64,000 nucleotides of DNA from Litorivita sp050633545 (GTDB lineage: Bacteria > Pseudomonadota > Alphaproteobacteria > Rhodobacterales > Rhodobacteraceae): positions 1-64,000 of the forward strand of contig JBOEGS010000004.1 of NCBI GenBank assembly GCA_050633545.1, read 5' to 3'. The position numbers were made by a program, and so were the translations under genes. Shown here in pieces: positions 40,594 through 49,172 of this stretch. The notes under the pieces were generated by a model, which was not told where the DNA came from, ran no database searches, and saw nothing but the letters and a program-made list of their open reading frames with translations. Every line of letters begins with the position of its first letter. Position 1 is the stretch's first letter.

Positions 40594-42012
40594 ATGAAGC
40601 GGATCAAATGTGACCTTCTGGTGATCGGTGCGGGGTCGGGCGGTTTGTCGGTGGCGGCGGGCGCGGCGCAAATGGGGGCCAAGGTCGTGTTGCTCGAAGG
40701 CCATAAGATGGGCGGCGATTGCCTCAACTATGGCTGCGTGCCGTCCAAGGCGCTGTTGGCTTCGGGCAAGGCCGCGCATGCGATGGGGGCGGGGGCGCCG
40801 TTTGGCATCGCGCCCGTCATGCCCGACGTGAGCTATAGCGCCGCCAAAGACCACGTTGCGCAGGTGATCGAAACGATTGCGCCTGTGGATAGCCAAGAGC
40901 GGTTTGAAGGCCTTGGCGTGCAGGTGATCCGCGAGTTCGGGCACTTTGTATCCGAACATGTGGTCGAGGCGGGCGAGAACCGTATCAAAGCGCGCCGCAT
41001 CGTGGTGGCGACCGGATCGTCGCCTTTGGTGCCGCCGATCGACGGGCTTGCGGATGTGCCCTACCTCACCAATGAGACGCTGTTTGATTTGCGCGAGCAG
41101 CCTGCGCATTTGCTCATCATCGGCGGCGGGCCGATTGGCATGGAGATGGCGCAAGCCCACCGGCGGCTTGGCTCCAAAGTCACGGTTATCGAGGGCGGCA
41201 AAGCCTTGCCCAAGGATGATCCGGAGATGGCGGCGATTGTTTTGGACAAGCTGCGCGGCGAAGGCATCGAGATTGCCGAAGGCGCGATGGCGGCCAATAT
41301 CGCAGGCTCGGCGGGCAATATCACCGTGACGGCCAAGGACGGGCGCAGCTTTAGCGGCTCGCATTTGCTTTTGGCCGTGGGGCGCAAGGCCAATGTCGAT
41401 AAGCTCGACCTTGAAAAAGCAGGCATCGAGCGCAGCAAAACCGGTATCCAAGTGGATGCGCGTTTGCGCACCAGCAACCGCCGTGTTTATGCCATTGGCG
41501 ATGTGGCGGGCGGGCTGCAATTTACCCATGTTGCGGGCTATCACGCGGGAATCATCATCCGCTCTGCCCTGTTCGGATTGCCCGCCAAGGCGTCGACATC
41601 GCATATCCCTTGGGCCACCTATACCGATCCCGAACTGGCGCAAGTCGGCATGAGCGAGGCCGAGGCCCGCGAGGCCCATGGGGACAAATTGGAAGTGGTG
41701 CGGTTCGATTATGCCCATAATGACCGAGCGATTGCGGAGCGCAAAACCACGGGACGGATCAAATTGATGGTGGTCAAAGGCCGCCCCGTCGGCGTGTCCA
41801 TCGCGGGCCATCAGGCGGGCGAGTTGATCGCGCTGTGGTCGATGGTGATCGCCAACAAGATGAAGCTCTCGGCCGTGGCGGGCATGGTCGCGCCCTATCC
41901 GACCATCGCCGAGGTGAACAAACGCGCGGCAGGGGCCTATTTCTCGCCGCGCCTCTTTGATAGCACTTTGGTGAAACGCGCCGTATGGTTGGTGCAGCGA
42001 TTGCTGCCCTGA
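40594..42012 (+). CDS. FAD-dependent pyridine nucleotide-disulfide oxidoreductase (MerA/Lpd-like)
   Basis: The protein (472 aa) has an FAD-binding GAGSGGLSVA at residues 12-21, the redox pair in GGDCLNYGCVPSK (Cys43, Cys48), an NAD(P) site IIGGGPIGMEMA near 170, and YAIGDVAGG. The dimerisation domain has PYPTIAE in place of the HPT/S..E motif of dihydrolipoamide dehydrogenase, so the catalytic His is missing, as in mercuric-reductase-like relatives. No C-terminal Cys pair or N-terminal metal domain is present, so it is not a true MerA. It is tightly linked to the TVP38 gene, an association seen elsewhere. Confidence 0.83.
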   Translation: MKRIKCDLLVIGAGSGGLSVAAGAAQMGAKVVLLEGHKMGGDCLNYGCVPSKALLASGKAAHAMGAGAPFGIAPVMPDVSYSAAKDHVAQVIETIAPVDSQERFEGLGVQVIREFGHFVSEHVVEAGENRIKARRIVVATGSSPLVPPIDGLADVPYLTNETLFDLREQPAHLLIIGGGPIGMEMAQAHRRLGSKVTVIEGGKALPKDDPEMAAIVLDKLRGEGIEIAEGAMAANIAGSAGNITVTAKDGRSFSGSHLLLAVGRKANVDKLDLEKAGIERSKTGIQVDARLRTSNRRVYAIGDVAGGLQFTHVAGYHAGIIIRSALFGLPAKASTSHIPWATYTDPELAQVGMSEAEAREAHGDKLEVVRFDYAHNDRAIAERKTTGRIKLMVVKGRPVGVSIAGHQAGELIALWSMVIANKMKLSAVAGMVAPYPTIAEVNKRAAGAYFSPRLFDSTLVKRAVWLVQRLLP

Positions 42013-42034
42013 GACCGGCGACGACGGAGAGAGA

Positions 42035-43423
42035 ATGCTCAACACCCTATCAGGCCGTTTCCTGATCCTGACCACCGTCTTTGTGATGTTGGCGGAGGTG
42101 CTGATCTTTGTGCCGTCTATCGCGCGTTTTCGCGAGGACTACCTCTTGTTACGCCTCGAACGGGCACAGATCGCGTCGCTCGCCCTTTTGGCCGATGATA
42201 TGATCTCCGAGGACCTCGAAGAAGAGCTGTTGCGCAACGCCGAGGTCTTCAACGTGGTGCTTCGGCGCGATGAGGTGCGGCAACTGGTGCTGTCGTCGCC
42301 TTTGCCGCACCCGATTGATGCGACGTTCGATTTGCGCGGGGCGGGTCCGGTGGTGCTGATCCGCGATGCGATGGCACGGCTGTTCGATCCGCAGCCGCGC
42401 GTGATCCGGTTGATCGGATATCCGACCAATTCCGCAGGGGTTTTGATCGAGGTGACGATGGAAACCGCGCCGCTGCGCATGGCGATGATCGACTACGGGC
42501 TGCGCATTCTGGCGCTCTCTGCGGTGATCTCGATCTTCACGGCGGTGTTGTTGTTTTTGGCGGTGCGGGCCTTTTTGGTCAAACCGATCAAGCGCTTGGT
42601 CGGCGATATGCAAGCCTATGCCGCCGCGCCCGAAGATGCGCGCAACATCCATGCGCCGCGCGCGGGGGTGACGGAATTGCGCGAGGCCGAGGAGGCGCTG
42701 TCGATGATGCAAACGCAGCTGACCGGCGCGCTCAAGCAAAAGGAGCGTTTGGCGCAATTGGGCGCGGCAGTTGCCAAAATCAGCCATGATCTGCGCAATA
42801 TCCTGACCTCGGCGCAGCTTTTTACCGACCGGATCGAGATGAGCGAAGATCCCGCCGTGCGGCGCATGGCGCCAAAGCTTGTCGGCTCGATCAGCCGTGC
42901 GGTCAGCCTGTGCGAAAGCACGTTGAAATTTGGCCGCGCCGAAGAGCCCGCGCCGAACCTGAGCGACATCAAGCTATGGGATCTGGTCGATGATGTCTTC
43001 GAGGCAGAGCGCCTTGCAGTGGGCGAGGCCGAGATCAGTTTTGCCGAAGATATCCCTGCAAACCTGATGCTGCGCGCGGATGCCGAGCAGCTCTACCGCG
43101 TGATCTCTAATTTGGTGCGCAATGCCCGTCAGGCGATCGAGGCGACAGGCCGAGCGGGCGAAATCGCCGTGCGCGCCCGCGAGGCCGATGGGCAGTGGCT
43201 CATTGATGTGGCCGACACGGGGCCAGGCCTGCCGCCAAAAGCGCGCGAACATTTGTTCACCGCCTTTCAGGGCGGCGCGCGCAAGGGCGGCGCTGGGCTG
43301 GGCCTTGTGATTTCCGCCGAATTGATCCGTGGGCATGGTGGTCGGCTCGATCTGCTCGAGACGGGCGAGGTGGGCACAACCTTTCGGATATGCCTGCCGA
43401 TGGGCGATGCGGGCGATCCGTAG
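42035..43423 (+). CDS. Membrane sensor histidine kinase (HAMP, HisKA-like)
   Basis: The protein (462 aa) has a first membrane helix at about 8-28, an extracytoplasmic sensor of about 125 residues, a second helix at about 155-181 and a HAMP segment (VKPIKRLVGDMQAY). The phospho-acceptor His251 lies in VAKISHDLRN. The ATPase domain has NLVRNARQAIE (N box), VADTGPGLPP (G1) and GGAGLGLVIS (G2). No response regulator gene is adjacent, so it is an orphan kinase in this window. GGAGAGAG precedes the start. Confidence 0.88.
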   Translation: MLNTLSGRFLILTTVFVMLAEVLIFVPSIARFREDYLLLRLERAQIASLALLADDMISEDLEEELLRNAEVFNVVLRRDEVRQLVLSSPLPHPIDATFDLRGAGPVVLIRDAMARLFDPQPRVIRLIGYPTNSAGVLIEVTMETAPLRMAMIDYGLRILALSAVISIFTAVLLFLAVRAFLVKPIKRLVGDMQAYAAAPEDARNIHAPRAGVTELREAEEALSMMQTQLTGALKQKERLAQLGAAVAKISHDLRNILTSAQLFTDRIEMSEDPAVRRMAPKLVGSISRAVSLCESTLKFGRAEEPAPNLSDIKLWDLVDDVFEAERLAVGEAEISFAEDIPANLMLRADAEQLYRVISNLVRNARQAIEATGRAGEIAVRAREADGQWLIDVADTGPGLPPKAREHLFTAFQGGARKGGAGLGLVISAELIRGHGGRLDLLETGEVGTTFRICLPMGDAGDP

Positions 43424-43565
43424 CCCCATAGTTGCCGGCAAACTATCCTCAATATGCTGTCGTATTGCGGCCATGATCGCTTGATAATTTCGTGCAAAGC
43501 CTCGGGTTCGGGGCGCGAATGCGATTGCGCTATGGCGCAGGTGAGATAGCGAAGAGAGGGCGCTT

Positions 43566-44171
43566 ATGTCTTTCGTCGTAAAACTACTTGGCGCGGTGAT
43601 GTTTCGCATCCTCACGCGTTTGATGATGATGCTGGTATTGCTCGGCGCACTGTCTTTTGCCGTGCGCTACGTGCCTGGGATGCAGGGGCGTATGCCTGAT
43701 TTTGGCGCGCTGCTGGCCAATTACCGCACGGTGTTGACCGAACCGGAGGCGCTGAACTTCGGGCAAGACCCAGCGATGCAGGCCAGTGATGCAATGGCCT
43801 CGGCGCAACAGCTGCTCCTTGGGGCGGGCGACGCGCCGTCTTCGGCCCTTCCTCCGCAGGCCACGTCTGCGATGGTGGGAAGGGAAGTGCCCAGCGGCGG
43901 CGCGATGGCAGGGATCATGCAAATGGTGCTCAAGATGGGCGCCGCAGGTGGATCGTTGAGTGGCGCGTCAAGCGGCACTATGCCCGACTATGGCGCGGCT
44001 TTGGCCGCAGCGACGGCCGGTTCGCAACAAATGAAAACGGCTCCGGCGCAATCGAAGCCGCTGAGCGAGTTACAAAAGCTGCGCCAGCGCAACTATCCGC
44101 GAAACGGGTTGAGCAATACGGTTTCAAGCACCACGATGAAACGCGTGCGCGCGGTTCCGTCAGGTCATTGA
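43566..44171 (+). CDS. Hypothetical protein with N-terminal membrane anchor
   Basis: No family was recognised for this 201-aa protein. Residues about 8-34 form one hydrophobic helix (RILTRLMMMLVLLGALSFAV); the rest is rich in Ala, Gly, Met and Ser and looks largely disordered, ending with a basic segment. It may be periplasmic and anchored. GAGAGGGCGCTT precedes the ATG. It lies alone between the histidine kinase and tRNA-Arg. Coding status is supported by codon pattern and ribosome binding site only. Confidence 0.6.
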   Translation: MSFVVKLLGAVMFRILTRLMMMLVLLGALSFAVRYVPGMQGRMPDFGALLANYRTVLTEPEALNFGQDPAMQASDAMASAQQLLLGAGDAPSSALPPQATSAMVGREVPSGGAMAGIMQMVLKMGAAGGSLSGASSGTMPDYGAALAAATAGSQQMKTAPAQSKPLSELQKLRQRNYPRNGLSNTVSSTTMKRVRAVPSGH

Positions 44172-44284
44172 CGCGATCCCATCCATAGGATGCGGGGCGA
44201 CGACGGGCTTCTTTGGCGAAAGCTGACTTTTTGCCAAAATAGCCCTTGCAAAGGCGCAGCGTGCCGACTACATCACGCCGCAAC

Positions 44285-44361
44285 GGATTGGTAGCTCAGT
44301 TGGATAGAGTACTTGACTACGAATCAAGGGGTCGGGGGTTCGAATCCTCCCCAGTCCGCCA
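44285..44361 (+). tRNA. tRNA-Arg (ACG)
   Basis: A 77-base cloverleaf. Acceptor stem GGATTGG (44285-44291) pairs with CCAGTCC (44351-44357); the anticodon stem CTTGA / TCAAG frames the loop CTACGAA with anticodon ACG at 44319-44321. The T arm is GGGGG-TTCGAAT-CCTCC and CCA is encoded. A34 is normally converted to inosine by TadA to read CGU/CGC/CGA. A terminator follows. Confidence 0.96.
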
Positions 44362-44386
44362 CCTACCACTTTTGGTAAATTGCATC

Positions 44387-44409
44387 GGGCCGCTTTTTGC
44401 GGCCCTTTT
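44387..44409 (+). terminator. Terminator after tRNA-Arg
   Basis: GGGCCGC-TTTTT-GCGGCCC followed by TTTT, 25 nt after the encoded CCA. Confidence 0.9.
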
Positions 44410-44702
44410 GCGTTTTATAGCGCAAACATAGCGCGGCGCTTTCCAAGTGCTTCTCTCAAGGATGCCTTGATGCATTCCTTGGGCGCGATGAAGGATGGAC
44501 GCGCGCGCGGTGCTATCTGGCAATCGGGCAGGGACGTTGTCCGGCATCGGCGTCCGCGCCTCGGGGCAGTCGCTGAATGTGCATTTGATCCGCGTTCAGG
44601 GTGGGCTGGATTGTTTTCTCTACCTTCGACCTTTCGGCAGCTATCGCCCGCATTGCGGTTGCGTTAGGTATCGGGAAATTCTGGGAAGTGAGGACGAAAC
44701 CA
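44410..44702. other. Spacer after tRNA-Arg, no gene seen
   Basis: These 293 bases hold no credible gene. No duplicated tRNA 3' end, integrase gene or direct repeat indicating an integrated element was seen, although tRNA-Arg genes are common integration sites. The promoter of the CoxG-like gene must lie near the end, but no good -35/-10 pair was found. Confidence 0.5.
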
Positions 44703-45233
44703 ATGCAAATGAATGACCAACGCGATATCCGCGCCGATCGTGCCACCGTTTGGGCAGCTTTGCTCAACCCCGAGGTTCTGGCGCAATGTGTTCCGGGAAC
44801 GCAATCTTTGACCGGCTCGCCCGAAGAGGGGTTCGAGGCCACGGTGGTGCAAAAAGTCGGCCCCGTGAAGGCGACGTTCAAGGGCGTAGTGACCCTGTCC
44901 GACATGGTTCCGCTTGAAAGCTTGACCCTGACCGGCGAAGGCAAGGGCGGCGCGGCCGGTTTTGCCAAGGGCGGCGCGAATGTGCGGTTGGAGGAAATCC
45001 CCGAAGGCACGCGGCTTATCTATGATGTCGAGGCCAAGGTCGGCGGCAAGCTGGCGCAATTGGGCAGCCGCCTGATCGACGGGTTCGCAAAGAAAATGGC
45101 GGATCAGTTTTTCTCCGACTTCCAAGCCGCCGTCGAGGGCCCAGAGGTTTCTGACGCCGAAGCGCCTGCCGAGGCCGCAAGCGAGGAGGCTCCGGCCAAG
45201 AAGGGCTGGGTCAAACGGTTGATTGGCAGCTGA
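44703..45233 (+). CDS. CoxG / SRPBCC-family protein
   Basis: The protein (176 aa) belongs to the CoxG family (carbon monoxide dehydrogenase subunit G, START/SRPBCC fold): MNDQRDIRADRATVWAALLNPEVLAQCVPGTQSL, VGPVKATFKGVV and GGKLAQLGSRLIDGFAKKMADQFF. CoxG of CO oxidisers helps anchor the dehydrogenase to the membrane, but many CoxG-like proteins occur without cox genes, as here, so a CO role is not supported. The C-terminus has an Ala/Glu linker ending KKGWVKRLIGS, which could contact the membrane. GTGAGGA precedes the ATG. Confidence 0.85.
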   Translation: MQMNDQRDIRADRATVWAALLNPEVLAQCVPGTQSLTGSPEEGFEATVVQKVGPVKATFKGVVTLSDMVPLESLTLTGEGKGGAAGFAKGGANVRLEEIPEGTRLIYDVEAKVGGKLAQLGSRLIDGFAKKMADQFFSDFQAAVEGPEVSDAEAPAEAASEEAPAKKGWVKRLIGS

Positions 45234-45434
45234 GCCAAAACTGACATGGTGATGCGAAACGGCCGTCCTTTCGGGGGCGGCCTTTTGCGTTCGGGCGGCA
45301 AATTGCCGGCGCTCGCGTCCGCGATCTTCTGCCTGTGCGGTGGCGCAGAGGGGCTTGCGCGGGCGAGGGCGCTGGCTCAAAGGCGCGCGGCAGGGTAGCT
45401 TGCGCGCCTAACCTAGGTTTCAAAGGGCACGCAG

Positions 45435-46367
45435 ATGGCAGCGATTGTATCGGTAAAGGATCTTCGGAAAACCTATGAGGGCGGTTTCGAGGCGCTCAAA
45501 GGGGTGACCTTGGATATTGAAGAGGGCGAGATTCTGGCCCTGCTTGGCCCCAATGGGGCGGGTAAAACCACATTGATTTCAACGCTATGCGGCATCACCG
45601 TGCCCACAGGCGGCTCGGCCACGGTGGGCGGGCATGACATCATCACCGCCTACCGCGATGCGCGGCGGCTGATCGGTTTGGTCCCGCAAGAGCTGTCGTT
45701 GGAACCCTTTGAAAAGGTGATCAACTCGGTGCGCTTGAGCCGCGGGTTGTTCGGCTTGCCGCGCGACGAGGCGATGATCGAATCCATTCTGCGCAAGCTG
45801 TCGCTTTGGGACAAGCGGGGCGAGCAGATCAAGGCGCTGTCCGGCGGGATGAAGCGGCGGGTGCTCATCGCCAAGGCGCTAAGCCACGAGCCGCGGGTCT
45901 TGTTTTTGGACGAGCCGACAGCGGGCGTTGATGTCGAATTGCGCCGAGACATGTGGGAAATCGTTGCGGATTTGAAAAAGCAGGGCGTGACCATCATCTT
46001 GACCACCCATTATATCGAAGAGGCCGAGGCAATTGCCGACCGCGTCGGGGTGATCACCAATGGCGAAATCCTTTTGGTCGAAGATACGGCGATCTTGATG
46101 CGCCAGATGGGCCGCAAGGAATTGCGCATTGATCTCAAAACGCCGGTCGAGGCGGTGCCACCCGCGTTGGGGGGGTATGATCTGGCGCTGGCGGCAAATG
46201 GCGCGGCGTTGATCTACAGCTATGACACAAATGCCGACGGCACGGGGATCACGGCGCTCTTGGGCGATTTGTCCAAAGCGGGGCTTGCCCTTGCCGATAT
46301 CCAGACCAAACAATCCAGCCTCGAAGAAATCTTCGTCGGGCTTGTCCAACAGGAGGGCGCACAATGA
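45435..46367 (+). CDS. ABC-2 type exporter, ATP-binding protein
   Basis: The protein (310 aa) has Walker A GPNGAGKT at 38-45, Q-loop LVPQELSLEPFE, signature LSGGMKRRVLIAKAL, Walker B VLFLDEPTAGVD and H-loop LTTHYIEEAEAIADRV. A C-terminal domain of about 90 residues follows. It resembles YadG of the DrrA/CcmA group, which works with an ABC-2 permease; the substrate is unknown. It overlaps the permease gene by 4 bp. Confidence 0.88.
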   Translation: MAAIVSVKDLRKTYEGGFEALKGVTLDIEEGEILALLGPNGAGKTTLISTLCGITVPTGGSATVGGHDIITAYRDARRLIGLVPQELSLEPFEKVINSVRLSRGLFGLPRDEAMIESILRKLSLWDKRGEQIKALSGGMKRRVLIAKALSHEPRVLFLDEPTAGVDVELRRDMWEIVADLKKQGVTIILTTHYIEEAEAIADRVGVITNGEILLVEDTAILMRQMGRKELRIDLKTPVEAVPPALGGYDLALAANGAALIYSYDTNADGTGITALLGDLSKAGLALADIQTKQSSLEEIFVGLVQQEGAQ

Positions 46368-47125
46368 ACCTAAACGCTGTTCGTGCGATCTATTTCTACG
46401 AAATGCATCGGTTTTTCCGCACCATTTTGCAAAGCTTCATCTCGCCGGTGATCTCGACCTCGCTTTATTTCGTCGTTTTCGGCGCGGCGATCGGCAGCCG
46501 GATCGACCAAGTCGAAGGTGTCTCTTACGGGGCCTTTATCGTGCCGGGGTTGATCATGCTGTCGGTGATGACCCAAGGCATATCCAACGCCTCTTTTGGC
46601 ATCTATTTCCCCAAATTTATCGGCACGATTTACGAGCTGCTTTCGGCGCCGGTGAATTTTCTGGAGATCGTTTTGGGATATGTCGGCGCGGCGGCGACCA
46701 AAGCCTTGTTCATCGGTGTGGTGATTTTGGCGACGGCCAGCCTTTTTGTCGATCTGCAGATCCAGCACCCGATTGCGATGATGGTCTTTTTGGTGCTGAC
46801 CTGTGTTTCCTTTGCTTTGTTCGGCTTTATCATCGGGATATGGGCGCAAAATTTCGAGCAATTGCAATTGATCCCGCTACTGGTGATCACGCCGCTGGTG
46901 TTTCTGGGCGGCTCGTTCTACTCGATCAAGATGCTGCCGCCGATCTGGCAAACGATCACCTTGTTTAATCCGGTGGTCTATTTGATTTCGGGGTTCCGCT
47001 GGGCGTTCTTTGGTGTGCAGGACGTGGATATCGGGCTGAGCCTTCTGGCGATTGCGGGCTTTACGGCGATCTGCCTCGGGCTGATCTGGTGGATTTTCAA
47101 AACCGGCTACCGTATCCGCAGCTAA
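46364..47125 (+). CDS. ABC-2 type exporter, permease (YadH-like)
   Basis: The protein (253 aa) has about six hydrophobic helices. YEMHRFFRTILQSFISPVISTSLYFVVFG and the family segment FLGGSFYSIKMLPPIWQTITLFNPVVYLISGFRWAFFG near the C-terminus match ABC-2 permeases of the YadH type. With the upstream ATPase it forms an exporter of unknown substrate. Confidence 0.88.
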   Translation: MNLNAVRAIYFYEMHRFFRTILQSFISPVISTSLYFVVFGAAIGSRIDQVEGVSYGAFIVPGLIMLSVMTQGISNASFGIYFPKFIGTIYELLSAPVNFLEIVLGYVGAAATKALFIGVVILATASLFVDLQIQHPIAMMVFLVLTCVSFALFGFIIGIWAQNFEQLQLIPLLVITPLVFLGGSFYSIKMLPPIWQTITLFNPVVYLISGFRWAFFGVQDVDIGLSLLAIAGFTAICLGLIWWIFKTGYRIRS

Positions 47126-47217
47126 TTGATGCGAATTGGCGGCGGGCGGCGGGTTTCTTTGGCCTGCTGGCCGCCCGCGTCTTGTTTGTCCTATGGATGC
47201 GCTCTACATCCGAAGAC

Positions 47218-48015
47218 ATGAAACGTTATCTTCCCTTTGTAAAAACGCCCCCAGTGGTGTCGGTCCTGCGCCTGTCGGGATCGATTGGCACGGGAAATCG
47301 CAGCGCGCTCTCCGATGAGGCCTTGGCCCCGATGATCGAGCGCGCGTTCCGGCGCGGCAAGCCGAGCGCCGTGGCCCTTTTGATCAATTCGCCTGGCGGC
47401 TCGCCGGTGCAATCGTCTTTGATCGGCGCGCGTATCCGCAGTTTGGCCGAAGAGAAAAATCTGCCGGTTCTGGCCTTTGTCGAAGATGTGGCCGCCTCGG
47501 GCGGCTATTGGCTCGCGGCGGCAGCTGACGAGATTTACGCCGACGAAAGCTCGATTCTCGGCTCGATCGGGGTGATCTCGGCAGGGTTTGGCGCTCATGT
47601 GTTCCTGGCCCGTCAGGGCATCGAGCGGCGCGTCTACACGGCGGGGACCAGCAAATCCATGCTCGACCCGTTCCGCCCCGAAAACCCCGAGGATGTCGAG
47701 CGTCTCAAATCCATGCTGCAACAAATCCACGGCAATTTCATCACCCACATCAAGAGCCGCCGTGGCAGCAAGCTCAAAGAGGGCGAAGACCTGTTCAACG
47801 GTGATATCTGGGTGGGCGCGCAGGCCGTCGAGGCCGGATTGGCCGACGGGATTGCCCATATGATGCCGCATCTCAAGGAGCGATTCGGCAAGGATGTGCG
47901 CCTGCGCCGTTACGGCCCGCGGCGCAGCATCATGCAACGCTTTGGCGCGCGGATCGTTGGCGATGCGCTTGGCGCGATAGAAGAGCGTGCCGATTTCGCG
48001 CGCTTCGGGCTTTGA
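47218..48015 (+). CDS. S49-family serine peptidase (SppA/SohB-like)
   Basis: The protein (265 aa) belongs to the signal peptide peptidase A family. Catalytic Ser94 lies in VEDVAASGGYWLA and the general-base Lys146 in AGTSKSMLDPF; INSPGGSP is the oxyanion-side motif. The single-domain length suits the short SppA/SohB type. The frame extends upstream into the permease gene with ATGs at 47197 and 47218; neither has a clear ribosome binding site. No membrane anchor is present from 47218, but the extended form carries a hydrophobic stretch (FFGLLAARVLFVLW), so the longer start stays possible. Confidence 0.82.
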   Translation: MKRYLPFVKTPPVVSVLRLSGSIGTGNRSALSDEALAPMIERAFRRGKPSAVALLINSPGGSPVQSSLIGARIRSLAEEKNLPVLAFVEDVAASGGYWLAAAADEIYADESSILGSIGVISAGFGAHVFLARQGIERRVYTAGTSKSMLDPFRPENPEDVERLKSMLQQIHGNFITHIKSRRGSKLKEGEDLFNGDIWVGAQAVEAGLADGIAHMMPHLKERFGKDVRLRRYGPRRSIMQRFGARIVGDALGAIEERADFARFGL

Positions 48016-48016
48016 C

Positions 48017-48184
48017 GTGATTTTCAAGATTGTCACCCTGTTTTTGGTGGTCATGGGTGTGCTAGCCATGTTCGGCAAAGCGCGTTTTCCCGGGCAAAAA
48101 CGGCTGGAGGCGGCGCGCTGTTCTAAGTGCGGGCGCTACTCGATTGGCAAAGGCCCTTGTGGCTGCGAAAAGAATAAGGGCTAA
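48017..48184 (+). CDS. Small membrane protein with C-terminal zinc ribbon
   Basis: This 55-aa protein begins with GTG (48017), one base after the S49 peptidase stop. Residues 2-20 form one membrane helix (IFKIVTLFLVVMGVLAMF). The C-terminal half has Cys35-x2-Cys38 and Cys48-x-Cys50 (CSKCGRYSIGKGPCGC), a likely zinc knuckle. Similar tiny proteins occur in Rhodobacterales, but I know of no function. Its place between the peptidase and the exchanger genes suggests coexpression. Confidence 0.72.
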   Translation: MIFKIVTLFLVVMGVLAMFGKARFPGQKRLEAARCSKCGRYSIGKGPCGCEKNKG

Positions 48185-48190
48185 CGACGA

Positions 48191-49150
48191 ATGGAATGGC
48201 TGCTCTCCGGTCTTGGATTGGTGATCTTGCTCTTGGCTGGCGACGCGTTGGTCAAAGGCGCGGTGAATATGTCGCTGCGCATCGGGATACCGGCATTGAT
48301 TGTCTCTTTGACGATTGTCGCCTTTGGCACGTCGGCGCCCGAGCTATTGATCGCCATCAGCGCCATTTTGGATGACAAACCGGGGTTGGCCTTGGGCAAT
48401 GTCGTGGGCTCCAACACGGCAAACATCTTGCTCGTTCTGGGGATTCCGGCGCTTTTGGCGGTGATGCATACCTCGCAATGCAATACGCGAAAATCCTATG
48501 TTTTCATGATCGCAGCGACGCTGTTGTTCATCGGACTGTGTTTCACAGGGAGCTTCACAGCGATATCGGGGCTGATCTTGCTCGGGGCTTTGTCCTTGGT
48601 TTTGCTTGACGCCTTTCGCGAGGCGGGGGCGCATCGCAAAGCGGGGGCGGCTGCGGCGCTTCTGGCCGAGCCGGAAGAAGAGGTCGAAGGCGCCGATCCC
48701 GACATGCCGTGGTGGAAAATCCTTGTTTTCTTGGTGCTGGGTCTGATCGGATTGCCGCTTGGCGCGGATTTGTTGGTCGAGAATGCGTCGATCATCGCGC
48801 GCGATTTCGGCGTCTCTGATACGGTCATCGGCTTGACCTTGGTGGCGGTCGGCACCTCCTTGCCCGAACTGGCGACCACGGTCATGGCGGCGCTGCGCAA
48901 GCAGGCGGATGTCGCCTTGGGCAATGTGATCGGCTCGAATATGTTCAATCTCTTGGCCATCATCGGCATCGCGGCCTTGGTCGGCCCGATCCCCGTGCCG
49001 CGCGAATTCCTCACGTTCGATTTGTGGGTGATGCTGGGGGCGTCTCTTTTGTTGGTGCCGTTTGTCTTTTTCGGGCGTGATATCACGCGCATTTGGGGCA
49101 TTATCCTGACGGCGCTCTATCTGGTCTATGTGGTGATCATTCTGGTCTGA
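48191..49150 (+). CDS. Calcium/sodium antiporter (CaCA family, YrbG-like)
   Basis: The protein (319 aa) has about ten membrane helices in two inverted halves. The alpha repeats that form the ion sites are AFGTSAPELLIAISA (44-58) with GNVVGSNTANI (69-79), and VAVGTSLPELATTVMAA with GNVIGSNMFNL in the second half. A charged loop (AEPEEEVEGADPD) joins the halves. It should exchange Na+ (or H+) for Ca2+ across the inner membrane. Confidence 0.9.
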   Translation: MEWLLSGLGLVILLLAGDALVKGAVNMSLRIGIPALIVSLTIVAFGTSAPELLIAISAILDDKPGLALGNVVGSNTANILLVLGIPALLAVMHTSQCNTRKSYVFMIAATLLFIGLCFTGSFTAISGLILLGALSLVLLDAFREAGAHRKAGAAAALLAEPEEEVEGADPDMPWWKILVFLVLGLIGLPLGADLLVENASIIARDFGVSDTVIGLTLVAVGTSLPELATTVMAALRKQADVALGNVIGSNMFNLLAIIGIAALVGPIPVPREFLTFDLWVMLGASLLLVPFVFFGRDITRIWGIILTALYLVYVVIILV

Positions 49151-49172
49151 GCGGCGAGCGGAGGAGATGAAG

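Noticed and set aside
40594..42012. Mercuric reductase MerA
   Set aside because: No N-terminal heavy-metal domain, no C-terminal vicinal cysteines and no mer genes around it.
44317..44547. Minus-strand open frame overlapping tRNA-Arg, ending GEDSNPRPLDS
   Set aside because: This peptide is the well-known false gene produced by reading a tRNA in reverse; the tRNA cloverleaf is unambiguous.
44285..44702. Genomic island or prophage remnant at tRNA-Arg
   Set aside because: No integrase, no repeated tRNA end and no change in gene content or composition downstream.
44703..45233. Evidence for carbon monoxide oxidation
   Set aside because: A lone CoxG-family protein is not evidence for CO dehydrogenase; no coxMSL genes are present in the window.
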